Source: Xanthobacteraceae bacterium
GTDB taxonomy: Bacteria > Pseudomonadota > Alphaproteobacteria > Rhizobiales > Xanthobacteraceae
Direction: 5' to 3'
Assembly: GCA_022841625.1 (NCBI GenBank)
Contig: JALHRD010000018.1
Span: 1 to 64,000, forward strand
DNA: 64,000 bases
The position numbers and the translations under genes are program-made. The notes below the pieces were generated by a model. It made no database searches. It saw only the letters and a list, made by a program, of their open reading frames with translations, and was not told the DNA's origin. Below are positions 1-8,268 of the stretch, in pieces. Each line of letters opens with the position of its first letter. The first letter of the stretch is position 1.

Positions 1-50
1 CCCTTTCGACTCTGCTCATCTCAGAGTGAGACAGCTCCTTTGACTGTCGG

Positions 51-1118
51 TCATTGATCAGTTGGGCACCCAAGTTTCTTATTGCTGTTGCGCGTACGGG
101 TGCCGTTACGTCGCGCAAGATTGAACCAGAGGAAGCCGTTCTCGTCGCGAACGATGCCGTGGCTGCCGGCGACGATGCCGCGGCGATCGGGCAGGGCGAA
201 GTGCTTCACGGCGCCGGTCTTGGCGTCGATGCGGGCATAGGACGTCACTTTGCTTGGCCGCGAATAGACAATCCAGATATTGCCGTCGAGGTCGGCCGCT
301 ACGTCGTGAACGCCGGCCATGTGACCGGTTTCCGATGGCGTTCCGAGCGACCAGTCGGAGCCGTCGTTGACCTGCACATGGTTGTCTTCGATCGGGAAGT
401 CATATTCCTTCACGATAATGCGCGCGGCTTCGCCAGATGGCCGCGGTTGCAGATTGAACCGCATCGAGCTTTCGCCCGGCCCGCGCGCCCGCGCCAGATA
501 GGCGGCGAGTTCCTTCTGATGGAAATTGATATTGGGCGTGATGCGCTTGTCGGGGCGCGGGAAGGTGCCGCTGACGTTGACCTGTTTCATCAGGTCGAGG
601 ATCTTGCTCCAGCCTTCTTCGTCGAACTTGTGCTGTAGCACATAGCTTGCGCTGTGGCAGCCGGTGCAATTTTTGCGCACCTGGGTTTTCATGCGGAAGT
701 CTTCCGGCGTATCGCCGGGCAGCGCGGCCAGGAATTCATCGCCCGGCAATTGCCGGATCCAAGATTCGCGATCGGTGATTGGCTTGAGAACAAAATTCTG
801 CTGGCGCGATTTGCCGACCGTCACGGTATTGATGGCGCGCTCGAATTGCACGGCCTGGGCCCAGACCTGATAATTGCCGTCCGGCAGCGGCGGGAAGAAA
901 TAATTGCCGGCGGGGTCGGTATAGACGCTGGTGGTGATGACCGAGCCCCGGGCCTTGGCCGAAACCACGACACCGCCCATGGCTTCGCCCGTGGCGGAGG
1001 TGATCCGGCCGGACAGCGGCGTATCGGCCTGGGCCGGTCGGGCCGCGAGCGTGGCGCCGCCGAGGGCCAAGGTGATGGCAAGGAGGCTGACGCTGGCGAA
1101 ACGACGAGCGTTGATCAT
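51..1118 (-). CDS. Secreted CnaB-like / CxxCH / propeller protein, C-terminally truncated
   Basis: The 355-residue product has a signal peptide (about 1-31, ending ARPAQA), a carboxypeptidase-regulatory/CnaB-like beta-sandwich (about 33-112), a single c-type heme motif CTGCH (151-155), and only the first blade of a Vgb-like beta-propeller (about 270-330). The intact paralogues at 41739 and 43431 are 557 and 547 residues, so about 200 residues of propeller are missing. The last 18 or so residues (after FLWFNLAR) no longer resemble the paralogues, which places a break near base 115. The start has a good ribosome site (GGGAG, 7 bases upstream), and the gene follows the small cytochrome c gene by 39 bases. 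It is probably a decayed or rearranged copy. Its function is unknown; periplasmic electron transfer linked to a lyase-like fold is inference. Confidence 0.75.
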   Translation of the reverse strand: MINARRFASVSLLAITLALGGATLAARPAQADTPLSGRITSATGEAMGGVVVSAKARGSVITTSVYTDPAGNYFFPPLPDGNYQVWAQAVQFERAINTVTVGKSRQQNFVLKPITDRESWIRQLPGDEFLAALPGDTPEDFRMKTQVRKNCTGCHSASYVLQHKFDEEGWSKILDLMKQVNVSGTFPRPDKRITPNINFHQKELAAYLARARGPGESSMRFNLQPRPSGEAARIIVKEYDFPIEDNHVQVNDGSDWSLGTPSETGHMAGVHDVAADLDGNIWIVYSRPSKVTSYARIDAKTGAVKHFALPDRRGIVAGSHGIVRDENGFLWFNLARRNGTRTRNSNKKLGCPTDQ

Positions 1119-1157
1119 GGCATTCTCCCAAATGAAATCTTGATCGGTAAAGGGCGA

Positions 1158-1529
1158 TCACTTTGCCGGCAGGTTCACGACCTGGTGGCCGGGCGGCAAC
1201 ACACTCAGATACGAAGCAATGGCGGCGATCTGGTCGGCATTGAACATGTATTTGAATCCGGGCATGCGCGGGGTGCCATTGGCGACGATCTCGCGCACCA
1301 CCTCTTGTCGTCCGCCGGCGGTCTCGCGCGACAGTTCCGGACCATACATGCCCGACACCAATGTCGGTCGCGTGTGGCAGACCCCGCAATGGGTATCGAC
1401 CAGCCGACGGCCCAAGGTTTGTGTTTGGTTGAGCTTGAGATCGTCGGCCGCCCAAGCGCTTGGTGTTAGAAATGCGCCCTGCGTGAGACCGGCCAGCCCG
1501 AGCACCGCGACCATGACGCGGAATTGCAT
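1158..1529 (-). CDS. Small secreted c-type cytochrome
   Basis: A 123-residue protein with a Sec signal peptide (cleavage near SAWA-ADD, residue 28), the heme attachment motif CGVCH at 48-52 and a likely distal methionine ligand in RMPGF (Met89). Size and layout fit a class I monoheme cytochrome c exported to the periplasm. It is the first gene of a two-gene minus-strand unit with the truncated propeller protein and is divergent from the molybdenum hydroxylase subunit at 1671. That placement suggests it could take electrons from that enzyme, since CoxL-like enzymes in proteobacteria are often paired with cytochromes; this link is inference. Confidence 0.85.
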   Translation of the reverse strand: MQFRVMVAVLGLAGLTQGAFLTPSAWAADDLKLNQTQTLGRRLVDTHCGVCHTRPTLVSGMYGPELSRETAGGRQEVVREIVANGTPRMPGFKYMFNADQIAAIASYLSVLPPGHQVVNLPAK

Positions 1530-1670
1530 GACGCCACCTCCCTTATCGATCTTTTTGATCTTTCTTGTGGTCGATCAGTCTAGTCCGCTGGAGCGGTTCT
1601 ACAAGGACGCCGTTGGAAAAATACCGCCCCGGTCCTATGGTTCCGGTCGCGGTCATGGCGGCCGCGCGCG

Positions 1671-3965
1671 ATGACTGAGCGGCAAGAACCAATGCGAAAA
1701 CTCAATACTCTTATTGGTAGCCCGGTCGAGCGGGTCGAGGATCTCCGATTCCTGCGCGGGCGCGGCCAATATGTCGACGACCTGAGCCGGTCGGGGACTT
1801 TGCACGCGGCAATGGTGCGCAGCGCGGTGGCGCATGGGCGGCTGCGCGCGATCGATGCCGGAGCGGCCCGCGCGATGCCGGGCGTGCATGCCATCATCAC
1901 CGCGCAGGATGTCGGGCGGCCGGTGCCGACCATTCCATTCCGCCGGCCCAACCCGACGATTGTGCCTTATGCGCAGCCGGTTCTGGCCGACGGTATCGTG
2001 CGCTATGTCGGCGAGCCGGTTGCTGTCGTCCTGGCTGACAGCGCCGAACGCGCCGAAGACGCAGCGCTGGCGGTGGCGCCGGATATCGAGCACCTGCCGG
2101 CGGTGGCCAATTGGGCGACATCGGCGCGCGGCGAGGTGTTGCTGATCCCAGGCACCACCAGCAATTGCGCCGCGGTGTTCACCGCCAATGCGGGTGATGC
2201 CGACGCAACCTTCCGCCGCGCCGCCTATACCCGGCGCGAGCAATTCCGCGTCCAGCGCATGACCGCCATGACCATGGAAACCCGCGGGCTTTTGGCGGAG
2301 TGGAACGCCGGCCGGCTCAGCGTGTCGGGCGCGGCGAAACTGCCGTTCTTCAACCGCCGTGCCATGGCGGCGATGATGAATCTGCCGGAGCAGGCGGTCG
2401 ATTATGTCGAATATGATGTCGGCGGCGGCTTTGGCGCGCGCGGCGAATTCTATCCGGAGGATTTTCTGGTCGCGTTCGCGGCGCGAACCTATGGCCGCCC
2501 GGTGAAATGGATCGAAGACCGCCGCGAACATTTCATGGCGATCGCCCATTCACGCGAGACCGAATGCGACCTTGAGATCGCGTGCGACAAGGACGGCGCC
2601 GTTCTCGGGCTGCGCGGCGATATCTGGGTCGATATCGGCGCCTATGTCCGCCCCAATGGCATGACGCCGGTGCGCAATGTCGCGCAGTTCACCACCGGCC
2701 CGTATCGGGTGCCGAACCTGCAACTGAGCGCGCACGCGCTGGTCACCAATAAAACTCCGTCCGGGACTTATCGCGGACCCGGTCGTTTTGAGGGCTGCTT
2801 CTTCATGGAGCGGCTGATCGACATGGCCGCAAAGGATCTTGGCGTCGACCGTCTTGAGATACGTCGGCGCAATCTCATTGCGCTGTCCGAGATGCCTTAT
2901 CCGTTGGCGCCGGTGCGGCCGAACGATGGCTTCGGCGATACCGCCTGCGACAGCGGCGATTATGCGCAGACATTCGATCGCTGCATCGCGGATGCCGGTT
3001 GGCAGGACAAGGCCGCGCTTAGCGGCAAGGTCATCGCCGGCCGCTATCACGGCGTCGGCATCGCCTGTTTCATCGAGGGCGGCGCGTCGGGGCCGCGCGA
3101 AAACGCCCGCATCGCGATTGAGCGCGACGGGTCGTTTTCGGTCTATGTCGGGTCGTCGGCGGTCGGGCAGGGCGTCGAAACCATCATGGCGCAGATCGCG
3201 GCCGATGCGCTGGAAGTGCCGCTCGAGCAGGTCACGGTCTATCACGGCTCGACGACCTATCTGTCCGAGGGCTACGGCTCCTATGGTTCGCGCGCCACCG
3301 TGATGGGCGGCAACGCGATTGTGCAGACCGCGCAGGCGCTGATCGAGAAAATCCGGGCGGCCGCCGGCGAGCGATTAAGCGTTGCGGCGGATACCGTCAC
3401 CATCAGCGAAGGCCGGGCCTGCGCGCCCGACGGTCGTTGCGTGGCCATGGCGGAACTGGCGGGGCTTGCGGCCGACGGCAAGTTCGACAATGCGAAAGCG
3501 ACCTACACTTATGGCACGGCGATTGCGCATGTGGCGGTCGATCCCGACACCGGTGGCGTCGCGGTGCTGGATTATCTGGTGGTCGACGATGTCGGCCGCA
3601 TCATCAATCCCGAGACGCTGCATGGCCAGGTGATCGGCGCGGCGGTGCAGGGGCTTGGCAGCGTGTTCACCGAGGAGATCGTTTACGACGACCAGGGCCA
3701 GCTTTTGGTCGCATCGCTTGCCGACTATCTGGTGCCGGTCGCGACCGATTATCCCTGCGTGCGGGCGGTCTCGCTGGAGGAACATCCCTCGCCCAACAAC
3801 CCGCTCGGCGCAAAAGGCGCGGGCGAGGGCGGCATTATTCCGCTGGGCGGCGCGGTCACCAATGCGGTCGCCGCGGCACTGGCGTCGTTCGGGGTCGAGC
3901 CACGTGTGTTGCCGCTGACTCCGGCAAGGATCTGGCAGATGATTCAGGATGCGAAGAAGCAGTAG
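1671..3965 (+). CDS. Xanthine dehydrogenase/CoxL-family molybdopterin-binding subunit
   Basis: A 764-residue large subunit of the molybdenum hydroxylase family (aldehyde oxidase/xanthine dehydrogenase/CO dehydrogenase). The N-terminal hammerhead domain (about 20-130) is followed by the Moco-binding domains. Visible motifs are GGGFGARGEF near 251, YRGPGR at 367-372 and, near the C-terminus, GAKGAGEGG with the expected catalytic glutamate (about Glu719). The AYxCSFR loop of true form-I CO dehydrogenase is absent, so this is a CO-dehydrogenase-like enzyme of unknown substrate. No FAD (CoxM) or 2Fe-2S (CoxS) subunit gene lies beside it, which is unusual. An alternative start at 1692 gives a protein 7 residues shorter. 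The cytochrome c gene on the opposite strand may supply the electron acceptor (inference). Confidence 0.9.
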   Translation: MTERQEPMRKLNTLIGSPVERVEDLRFLRGRGQYVDDLSRSGTLHAAMVRSAVAHGRLRAIDAGAARAMPGVHAIITAQDVGRPVPTIPFRRPNPTIVPYAQPVLADGIVRYVGEPVAVVLADSAERAEDAALAVAPDIEHLPAVANWATSARGEVLLIPGTTSNCAAVFTANAGDADATFRRAAYTRREQFRVQRMTAMTMETRGLLAEWNAGRLSVSGAAKLPFFNRRAMAAMMNLPEQAVDYVEYDVGGGFGARGEFYPEDFLVAFAARTYGRPVKWIEDRREHFMAIAHSRETECDLEIACDKDGAVLGLRGDIWVDIGAYVRPNGMTPVRNVAQFTTGPYRVPNLQLSAHALVTNKTPSGTYRGPGRFEGCFFMERLIDMAAKDLGVDRLEIRRRNLIALSEMPYPLAPVRPNDGFGDTACDSGDYAQTFDRCIADAGWQDKAALSGKVIAGRYHGVGIACFIEGGASGPRENARIAIERDGSFSVYVGSSAVGQGVETIMAQIAADALEVPLEQVTVYHGSTTYLSEGYGSYGSRATVMGGNAIVQTAQALIEKIRAAAGERLSVAADTVTISEGRACAPDGRCVAMAELAGLAADGKFDNAKATYTYGTAIAHVAVDPDTGGVAVLDYLVVDDVGRIINPETLHGQVIGAAVQGLGSVFTEEIVYDDQGQLLVASLADYLVPVATDYPCVRAVSLEEHPSPNNPLGAKGAGEGGIIPLGGAVTNAVAAALASFGVEPRVLPLTPARIWQMIQDAKKQ

Positions 3966-4095
3966 TCGCAGGCGTGCGCCGTCTCGGGCGGACGCAAAGC
4001 ATCGACGGTCCGGCCTCAGGCACCTTATTGGAAGTCTCGGCCATTTGCTTGTTTCGTTCTGAGAAGAGTACCTGACCCGCAATTCGTACGCGCTA

Positions 4096-4109
4096 TTGAC
4101 CTACATCAA
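4096..4109 (+). promoter_or_regulatory. FixK/FNR-like box
   Basis: TTGAC-CTAC-ATCAA matches the anaerobox TTGAT-N4-ATCAA at nine of ten fixed positions and fits the looser FixK2 pattern TTGA-N6-TCAA. A perfect TATAAT lies at 4139-4144, and the cysteine-rich gene starts at 4171. The box centre is about 7 bases further from this -10 than the classical -41.5 arrangement, so either another -10 is used or activation is non-standard. If functional, it would make the broken small gene and the two YeeE/YedE genes oxygen-responsive. Confidence 0.5.
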
Positions 4110-4170
4110 CGATGAATTCGGCGCATTAATAGTAGTTTTATAATGATAATTCGCATCAGGGAAAGAAGTT

Positions 4171-4425
4171 ATGAAATCACTTTCCGTAATGACGGCTTCC
4201 GCCATCGTTATGATTGCGTCGAGTCTTGCGGTTTCAGCGCAAACCGGTCCAGTTGGTTAGGCATGCAAGACCGATATCGGCAAGCTGTGCGCTGGACTAC
4301 CGCACGACGGCTCGGTCCGCATCTGCCTTGAGACGAACTATGATTCGGCTTCGGCGGCATGCAAACGGGCGCTCGATACCACCGGAGGCGGCCGCGGCAA
4401 GCGCCTCAGAGGCAAAGCAAAGTAG
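4171..4425 (+). pseudogene. Cysteine-rich repeat secreted protein, interrupted by TAG
   Basis: Reading from ATG 4171 (ribosome site GAAAG upstream) gives a signal peptide ending near VSAQT, then a TAG stop at codon 30 (4258-4260). The same frame continues without another stop to 4425, giving ACKTDIGKLCAGLP, RICLETNYD and SAACKRALD, the C-x8-C/C-x10-11-C pattern of small cysteine-rich repeat proteins, and a Gly/Arg/Lys tail. Family members I recall have QACK here, so a single C-to-T change (CAG to TAG) would explain the stop. It could be a real nonsense mutation, a sequencing error or a read-through site. It sits directly before the YeeE/YedE pair and behind the FixK-like box. Confidence 0.65.
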
Positions 4426-4455
4426 AGCGCACACAAACTGGATCGCGAGGATCGA

Positions 4456-4971
4456 ATGCTGAACCTCACCGAAAAAGCGTGGTCACCTTATATAGCGGGC
4501 GCCATCATCGGCCTGTTGCAGATCCCGACCTTCCTCCTGATGGATACCGCCCTTGGCGCGTCCTCGTCGTACGTCACGGTCGCAGCCCACATTGCTGCGC
4601 TGTTCGACAGTCGCGTTACCGAGATAAAATACCTCGCTTCGCATATGTGGGGCGCAAAGAACTGGTGGCAGGTCGCGGTTGTCGTCGGTATCGCTCTCGG
4701 TGCCTTTCTGTCGATGCGGCTGTCGGGTGCGCGGCGGCAATCGATATCGCCGGTGTGGCGACGCGTAACCGGAGCCACAACGCTCGCCAGCCGCGCGCCG
4801 CTTGCGTTCCTCGCCGGGTTCATCATGCTGTTCGGCGCCCGCATTGCCGGCGGTTGCACTTCCGGCCACGGCATTTCGGGCATGGCGCAATTGTCGATCG
4901 GCTCGACACTGGCGGTTGCTGCCATGTTTGCCGGGGGAATTTTAACCGCGATGCTGATGAAGCGCGCTTGA
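4456..4971 (+). CDS. YeeE/YedE-family transporter, first half-size subunit
   Basis: A 171-residue membrane protein with about four to five hydrophobic segments and the family motif GGCTSGHGISGMAQLS near residues 134-149. The YeeE/YedE (TsuA-like) family imports thiosulfate or moves other sulfur compounds; full-length members are a duplication of this unit. Here the two halves are separate genes, as in the PmpA/PmpB arrangement. The cysteine in GGCTSG is the conserved pore cysteine. The ribosome site is GAGGA. The stop is 24 bases from the next start, so the two are surely co-transcribed. The exact sulfur substrate cannot be read from sequence. Confidence 0.85.
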   Translation: MLNLTEKAWSPYIAGAIIGLLQIPTFLLMDTALGASSSYVTVAAHIAALFDSRVTEIKYLASHMWGAKNWWQVAVVVGIALGAFLSMRLSGARRQSISPVWRRVTGATTLASRAPLAFLAGFIMLFGARIAGGCTSGHGISGMAQLSIGSTLAVAAMFAGGILTAMLMKRA

Positions 4972-4995
4972 TCGGCCATCGAAGGGAGATTGCTC

Positions 4996-5607
4996 ATGTC
5001 CCTGCTCAACGCCATTCTAATTGGCCTGGCGACCGGTATCGTATTTGGCTTCGCGCTGGAAAAAAGCCGCGTGTTTGAACCGGGCATTATCTTCGGTCAG
5101 ATGCAGCTCAGAAACTTCATCATGCTCAAAATGTTTTTTGCTGCCGTAATCGCCGGTCTGATTGTGATTGCGGTCATGCACGGCGCGTATGGCGTCAAAT
5201 TGAACCTCAAGCCATTGCTGTTCAAGGCTGACATCATCGGCGGTCTGATCCTTGGGGTCGGTGTTGCGTTGGCGGGCGCGTGTCCCGGCACCACACTCGC
5301 CCAGATCGGCGCCGGCTACCGCGATGCTTGGTTCGTTTTGCTCGGCGGGCTTACTGGCGCATTGGTCTACGGATATTTCGATGCGCCAATCTCCGCATTC
5401 TTCAATGAATCCGGTCAGAGAGTCGGTCTCGACCAGCTCTTGGGTCTGCCGTTCTGGAGCGTGGCACTGGGGTTTGCAGTCGTACTTGTATTCGTCCTGA
5501 TAATCCTGGAGCGGCAGTGGGCTTGGCCAAACGAGATCGGCCGCAACTATGACGGGCTTAAAGAATCGGACTCGAATGCGGCTACTGATGGGCAAGCGAA
5601 GTCCTAG
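4996..5607 (+). CDS. YeeE/YedE-family transporter, second half-size subunit
   Basis: A 203-residue membrane protein carrying the second-half family motif GACPGTTLAQIG, with the conserved cysteine in GACPGT. ATG at 4996 is chosen because AAGGGAG lies 7 bases upstream; an in-frame TTG two codons earlier is less likely. Together with the preceding gene it should form one sulfur-compound transporter in the inner membrane. The C-terminal 25 residues after the last membrane segment are polar (EIGRNYDGLKES) and probably cytoplasmic. The FixK-like box upstream suggests microaerobic expression of the pair (inference). Confidence 0.85.
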   Translation: MSLLNAILIGLATGIVFGFALEKSRVFEPGIIFGQMQLRNFIMLKMFFAAVIAGLIVIAVMHGAYGVKLNLKPLLFKADIIGGLILGVGVALAGACPGTTLAQIGAGYRDAWFVLLGGLTGALVYGYFDAPISAFFNESGQRVGLDQLLGLPFWSVALGFAVVLVFVLIILERQWAWPNEIGRNYDGLKESDSNAATDGQAKS

Positions 5608-5945
5608 CGTATTTCATCCGCGTCAGGAATTGGAGCCAGCGTAAATCTATTTGCTGATCGTGGAAGTCCGTTTCAGGCTCGCGCCGTTGTGCGATTGATG
5701 TGCATAGCGAACGCGGTGCAGGTTGGCCGCACGGCATCGGCATTTCTCATGCGTTCGCGGCGTCTGCCGTGCGAAGTTATGCACCGAGTCGATGCTCGCA
5801 CGTCCACAGCGCGCGCGGCGTTTCATTGACCCGCCGCATTGCCGTGCAAAGGTCGACGCGTTCCGTCCGCTTGGGAGGGATTGCGCCTCGCGCGAACGAC
5901 CATGGATGTTCCGACCGCGATCCTGAGCCGTAGCTGTAGTAGCTG

Positions 5946-6101
5946 TAGGGCGCAATAAGCGTAGCGCATTGCGCCGTCTCGCTGGTGCATCCCGAATTGA
6001 GCGGGTCCGGCTTTGCGACGCATGGTAACAAAGCGATTGCCGTGACCGCTGGCGGAGCTCGATCGAAAAATGGCGCAATGCGCTTCGCTTATTGCGCCCT
6101 A
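5946..6101. repeat. Inverted pair of 30-base GGGCGCAATAAGCG elements
   Basis: Positions 5946-5975 (TAGGGCGCAATAAGCG, then TAGCGCATTGCGCC) and 6072-6101 are the same element in opposite orientation, differing at one base (GTAG versus GAAG). Each copy is itself palindromic (GGCGCAAT/ATTGCGCC), and the copies are 96 bases apart. This resembles short intergenic palindromes common in Bradyrhizobium-like genomes (from memory). No open frame spans it. Confidence 0.75.
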
Positions 6102-6141
6102 CCGGTGCCGGAAAGGTCCGTTGGAAACAAAATGCTGAAAT

Positions 6142-6413
6142 AGCTGTAAGAGTGTAAGAGTTTTGAATCAACTATCTGGAAACGCAGATGAATTCCGATT
6201 TTTCAAAGTCTTACAGCAGGCTGTTGGCAGCTGTAAGGCTGTAAGATTGTGCAAGGTCGCTGCAAGATCGCGCGGCGTCGCCAATGCCGGCGCGGCGATG
6301 CAGAAAAAACCTCATGTCAGTAAGATCGGCGCGCCAAGCCTTTGGAGAAGCAAATGATTTGCGGTGTTTTCGATCTTACAGCACGCAGTAAGATCGCACC
6401 CGGCGCAAGATCG
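6142..6413. repeat. Cluster of short GCTG(T/C)AAGATCG motifs
   Basis: Related 8-12 base motifs recur at 6142-6149, 6152-6160, 6229-6237, 6238-6246, 6259-6270, 6320-6328, 6388-6396 and 6405-6413 on the plus strand, and at 6210-6217 and 6371-6382 in reverse. The best shared core is GTAAGATCG or GCAAGATCG. Two further AGCTGTAG copies lie at 5932 and 5941. Spacing is irregular, so this is not CRISPR; it could be a set of protein binding sites or a degraded repeat. Confidence 0.45.
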
Positions 6414-6461
6414 CCGCGCAGCGATGCTGGTGTCCGTGGTGGGGTGCAGGTACCGGTCGCG

Positions 6462-7229
6462 CTACTTCGCCGGGTCGATGCCGCGCTCGCGCAGCACGGC
6501 GGCAAAGGCCGGCGCGGCGAGCATGGCGAGCAGGGCCTTGGCCGGCGCGGACTGCGCCGACTTGCGCGCCAGCGCTGCCGCATAGACGGTGGTGCTTTGC
6601 AAGGTGTCGGGCAGCGGCCCGGCCAGCGTCACGTCCGCGACCACGCGGATCGATGTCATGGGCGCAATGGTGAGCGCGATCTCGCCGTTGGCCAGCGCGT
6701 TCAGCGCTTGCGTGCCATCTTTGAAATGGCGGATCTTCGGGCGCATGGCGTCGGCAATGCCGAGTTGCGCCAGGATTTTCACCAAATGCTGGGAGGAGGT
6801 CGAGCCGTCGCTGGGGTCGGGCATGCCGAAGGAGGGCGCGGCCAGCATCGCCTGCTTGAAGTCATCGGGTGTGCCGAGCGGCGGCGCCGTCACGCCGGCG
6901 CGTATCGCAACGCCCAGACGCACGACGCCGAGATCGGCGCGGCCATCGGCGGTCAGGTGGCCATGGTCGATCAGCGCCGCGAGTTGTTGCGGCGGCAGGA
7001 TCACAATATCGACCCGCTCGCCATCGACCACTTTGGCATTGACGGCGGTGGCATTGCCGAAACTCACGGCCACGCGCTGGCCGTTCGCCTTCTCAAACAT
7101 TGCCGGCAGTTGGATGAGCGCGGGCCGCACCGCGGCGGCGCTCAGGATCACGAGATCGTCGGCGCGGGCGACGGCCTGGGTCACGGCCAGTAATAAACCG
7201 CAAAGAGTGGCGATCCGTGCCCTGCGCAT
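6462..7229 (-). CDS. ModA-like periplasmic substrate-binding protein
   Basis: A 255-residue secreted protein: the signal peptide ends near AVARADD, followed by a type 2 periplasmic-binding fold of the molybdate-binding (ModA/PF13531) superfamily, seen in ILSAAAVRPAL near the N-terminus, FGNATAV and DPSDGSTSSQH. No ModB or ModC permease genes are present, so it is an orphan receptor whose ligand need not be molybdate. The start at 7229 shares one base with the stop of the upstream aldo/keto reductase (TGATG), which implies translational coupling. Longer in-frame extensions upstream overlap the reductase and are not used. Confidence 0.8.
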   Translation of the reverse strand: MRRARIATLCGLLLAVTQAVARADDLVILSAAAVRPALIQLPAMFEKANGQRVAVSFGNATAVNAKVVDGERVDIVILPPQQLAALIDHGHLTADGRADLGVVRLGVAIRAGVTAPPLGTPDDFKQAMLAAPSFGMPDPSDGSTSSQHLVKILAQLGIADAMRPKIRHFKDGTQALNALANGEIALTIAPMTSIRVVADVTLAGPLPDTLQSTTVYAAALARKSAQSAPAKALLAMLAAPAFAAVLRERGIDPAK

Positions 7230-8212
7230 CAAATGCCCATCATCTTGAGTTGGAATTCCGGGTAACGCAGCCCGGCGGCGGCTTGCGGCGGAAACGCATC
7301 GGCGAGCGCTTTGAGTTCCGCGGCCGCCAGCGTCAGGTCGACGGCGGCGGCGTTCTGTTCGAGATATTTGCGGCGCTTGGTGCCGGGAATTGGAACGACG
7401 TCGTTGCCCTGCGCCAGCAGCCAGGCCAGCGCGACCTGCGCCATGGTGCAGCCGTGCTTGGCGGCGACGGTCTGCAACGGCCCGAGCAGATTGAGGTTCT
7501 TTTCGAAGTTGCCTTCTTGGAAGCGCGGATGCGCGTGGCGGCGGTCGCTTTCCAACAGGTCGCTGCGCTTTTGGAACGCGCCCGAGAGGAAGCCGCGGCC
7601 GAGCGGCGAATAGGCCACGATCCCGATGCCAAGCTCGCGCAAGGTCGGCAGGATTTCGGCCTCGACGTCGCGCGTCCACAGCGAATACTCGGTCTGCAAC
7701 GCTGCCAGCGGATGGGTCTTGTGGGCGCGCCGCAGCGTGTTGGCGCCGGCTTCGCACAGTCCGAGAAAACGCACCTTGCCCTGTTCGACCAGGCGCGACA
7801 TCGCACCGACGGTGTCTTCGATCGGCACGCTCGGATCGATGCGGTGTGCGTAATAGAGATCGATGTGGTCGATGCCGATCCGCTTCAGGCTCGCCTCGCA
7901 GGCGACCGGGACATAATCGGGCCTGCCGTTGACGCCGCCGCGCTGGCCGCCGGGGCCGCGGATATTGCCGAATTTGCTGGCGATGAAATATTTGTCGCGC
8001 CGGCCCTTCACTGCCTGGCCGACCAGTTGTTCATTAACGCCGGCGGCATAGGCGTCCGAGGTGTCGAGCAGCGTGATGCCGAGTTCGGCGGCGCGATGAA
8101 TGGTCGCAATCGATTCCACATCGTCGGGTATGCCGTAATCGGCGCTCATGCCCGAACAGCCAAGCCCGATGGCCGATACCCGGAATTCCTTCCCCAAGAC
8201 GCGATATTTCAT
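7229..8212 (-). CDS. Aldo/keto reductase
   Basis: A 327-residue NADPH-dependent TIM-barrel oxidoreductase. It starts [10 protein letters not shown] at 8212 behind AAAGGA; a longer frame to 8293 lacks family character. The catalytic tetrad is visible: Asp and Tyr in DTSDAYAAG, Lys in IASKFG and His in YYAHRID. The late NADP-binding motif [13 protein letters not shown] is present, placing it with the YakC/AKR13-like group. The substrate is unknown. It is the first gene of a coupled pair with the ModA-like receptor. Confidence 0.9.
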   Translation of the reverse strand: MKYRVLGKEFRVSAIGLGCSGMSADYGIPDDVESIATIHRAAELGITLLDTSDAYAAGVNEQLVGQAVKGRRDKYFIASKFGNIRGPGGQRGGVNGRPDYVPVACEASLKRIGIDHIDLYYAHRIDPSVPIEDTVGAMSRLVEQGKVRFLGLCEAGANTLRRAHKTHPLAALQTEYSLWTRDVEAEILPTLRELGIGIVAYSPLGRGFLSGAFQKRSDLLESDRRHAHPRFQEGNFEKNLNLLGPLQTVAAKHGCTMAQVALAWLLAQGNDVVPIPGTKRRKYLEQNAAAVDLTLAAAELKALADAFPPQAAAGLRYPEFQLKMMGI

Positions 8213-8268
8213 CGTGTGGTCCTTTATCGTCTCGGCTGTGTGGCAAGATTGCCAACAGGGATTCCGAT

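Larger units (their letters stand above)
5608..6461 (+). other. Long non-coding, repeat-bearing stretch
   Basis: About 850 bases with no convincing gene on either strand. Open frames here (for example 5647-6171 on the minus strand) have no ribosome site or family-like sequence. The stretch holds an inverted pair of 30-base palindromic repeats (5946-5975 and 6072-6101) and a cluster of short GCTGTAAGATCG-like motifs in both orientations (6142-6413), listed separately. Confidence 0.6.

Noticed and set aside
654-1469. 271-codon plus-strand open frame opposite the cytochrome c and propeller genes
   Set aside because: The minus-strand genes have signal peptides, heme motifs and ribosome sites; the plus frame has none.
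4258-4260. TAG as pyrrolysine or other recoding
   Set aside because: No pyl genes or recoding element are visible, and a simple CAG-to-TAG change explains it.
5647-6171. 174-codon minus-strand frame in the non-coding stretch
   Set aside because: Arg/Ser/Thr-rich low-quality translation crossing palindromic repeats, no ribosome site, no known motif.
6462-7229. Calling the binding protein modA of a molybdate transporter
   Set aside because: No modB, modC or molybdate operator is nearby, and orphan ModA-fold proteins of other specificity are common in this order.
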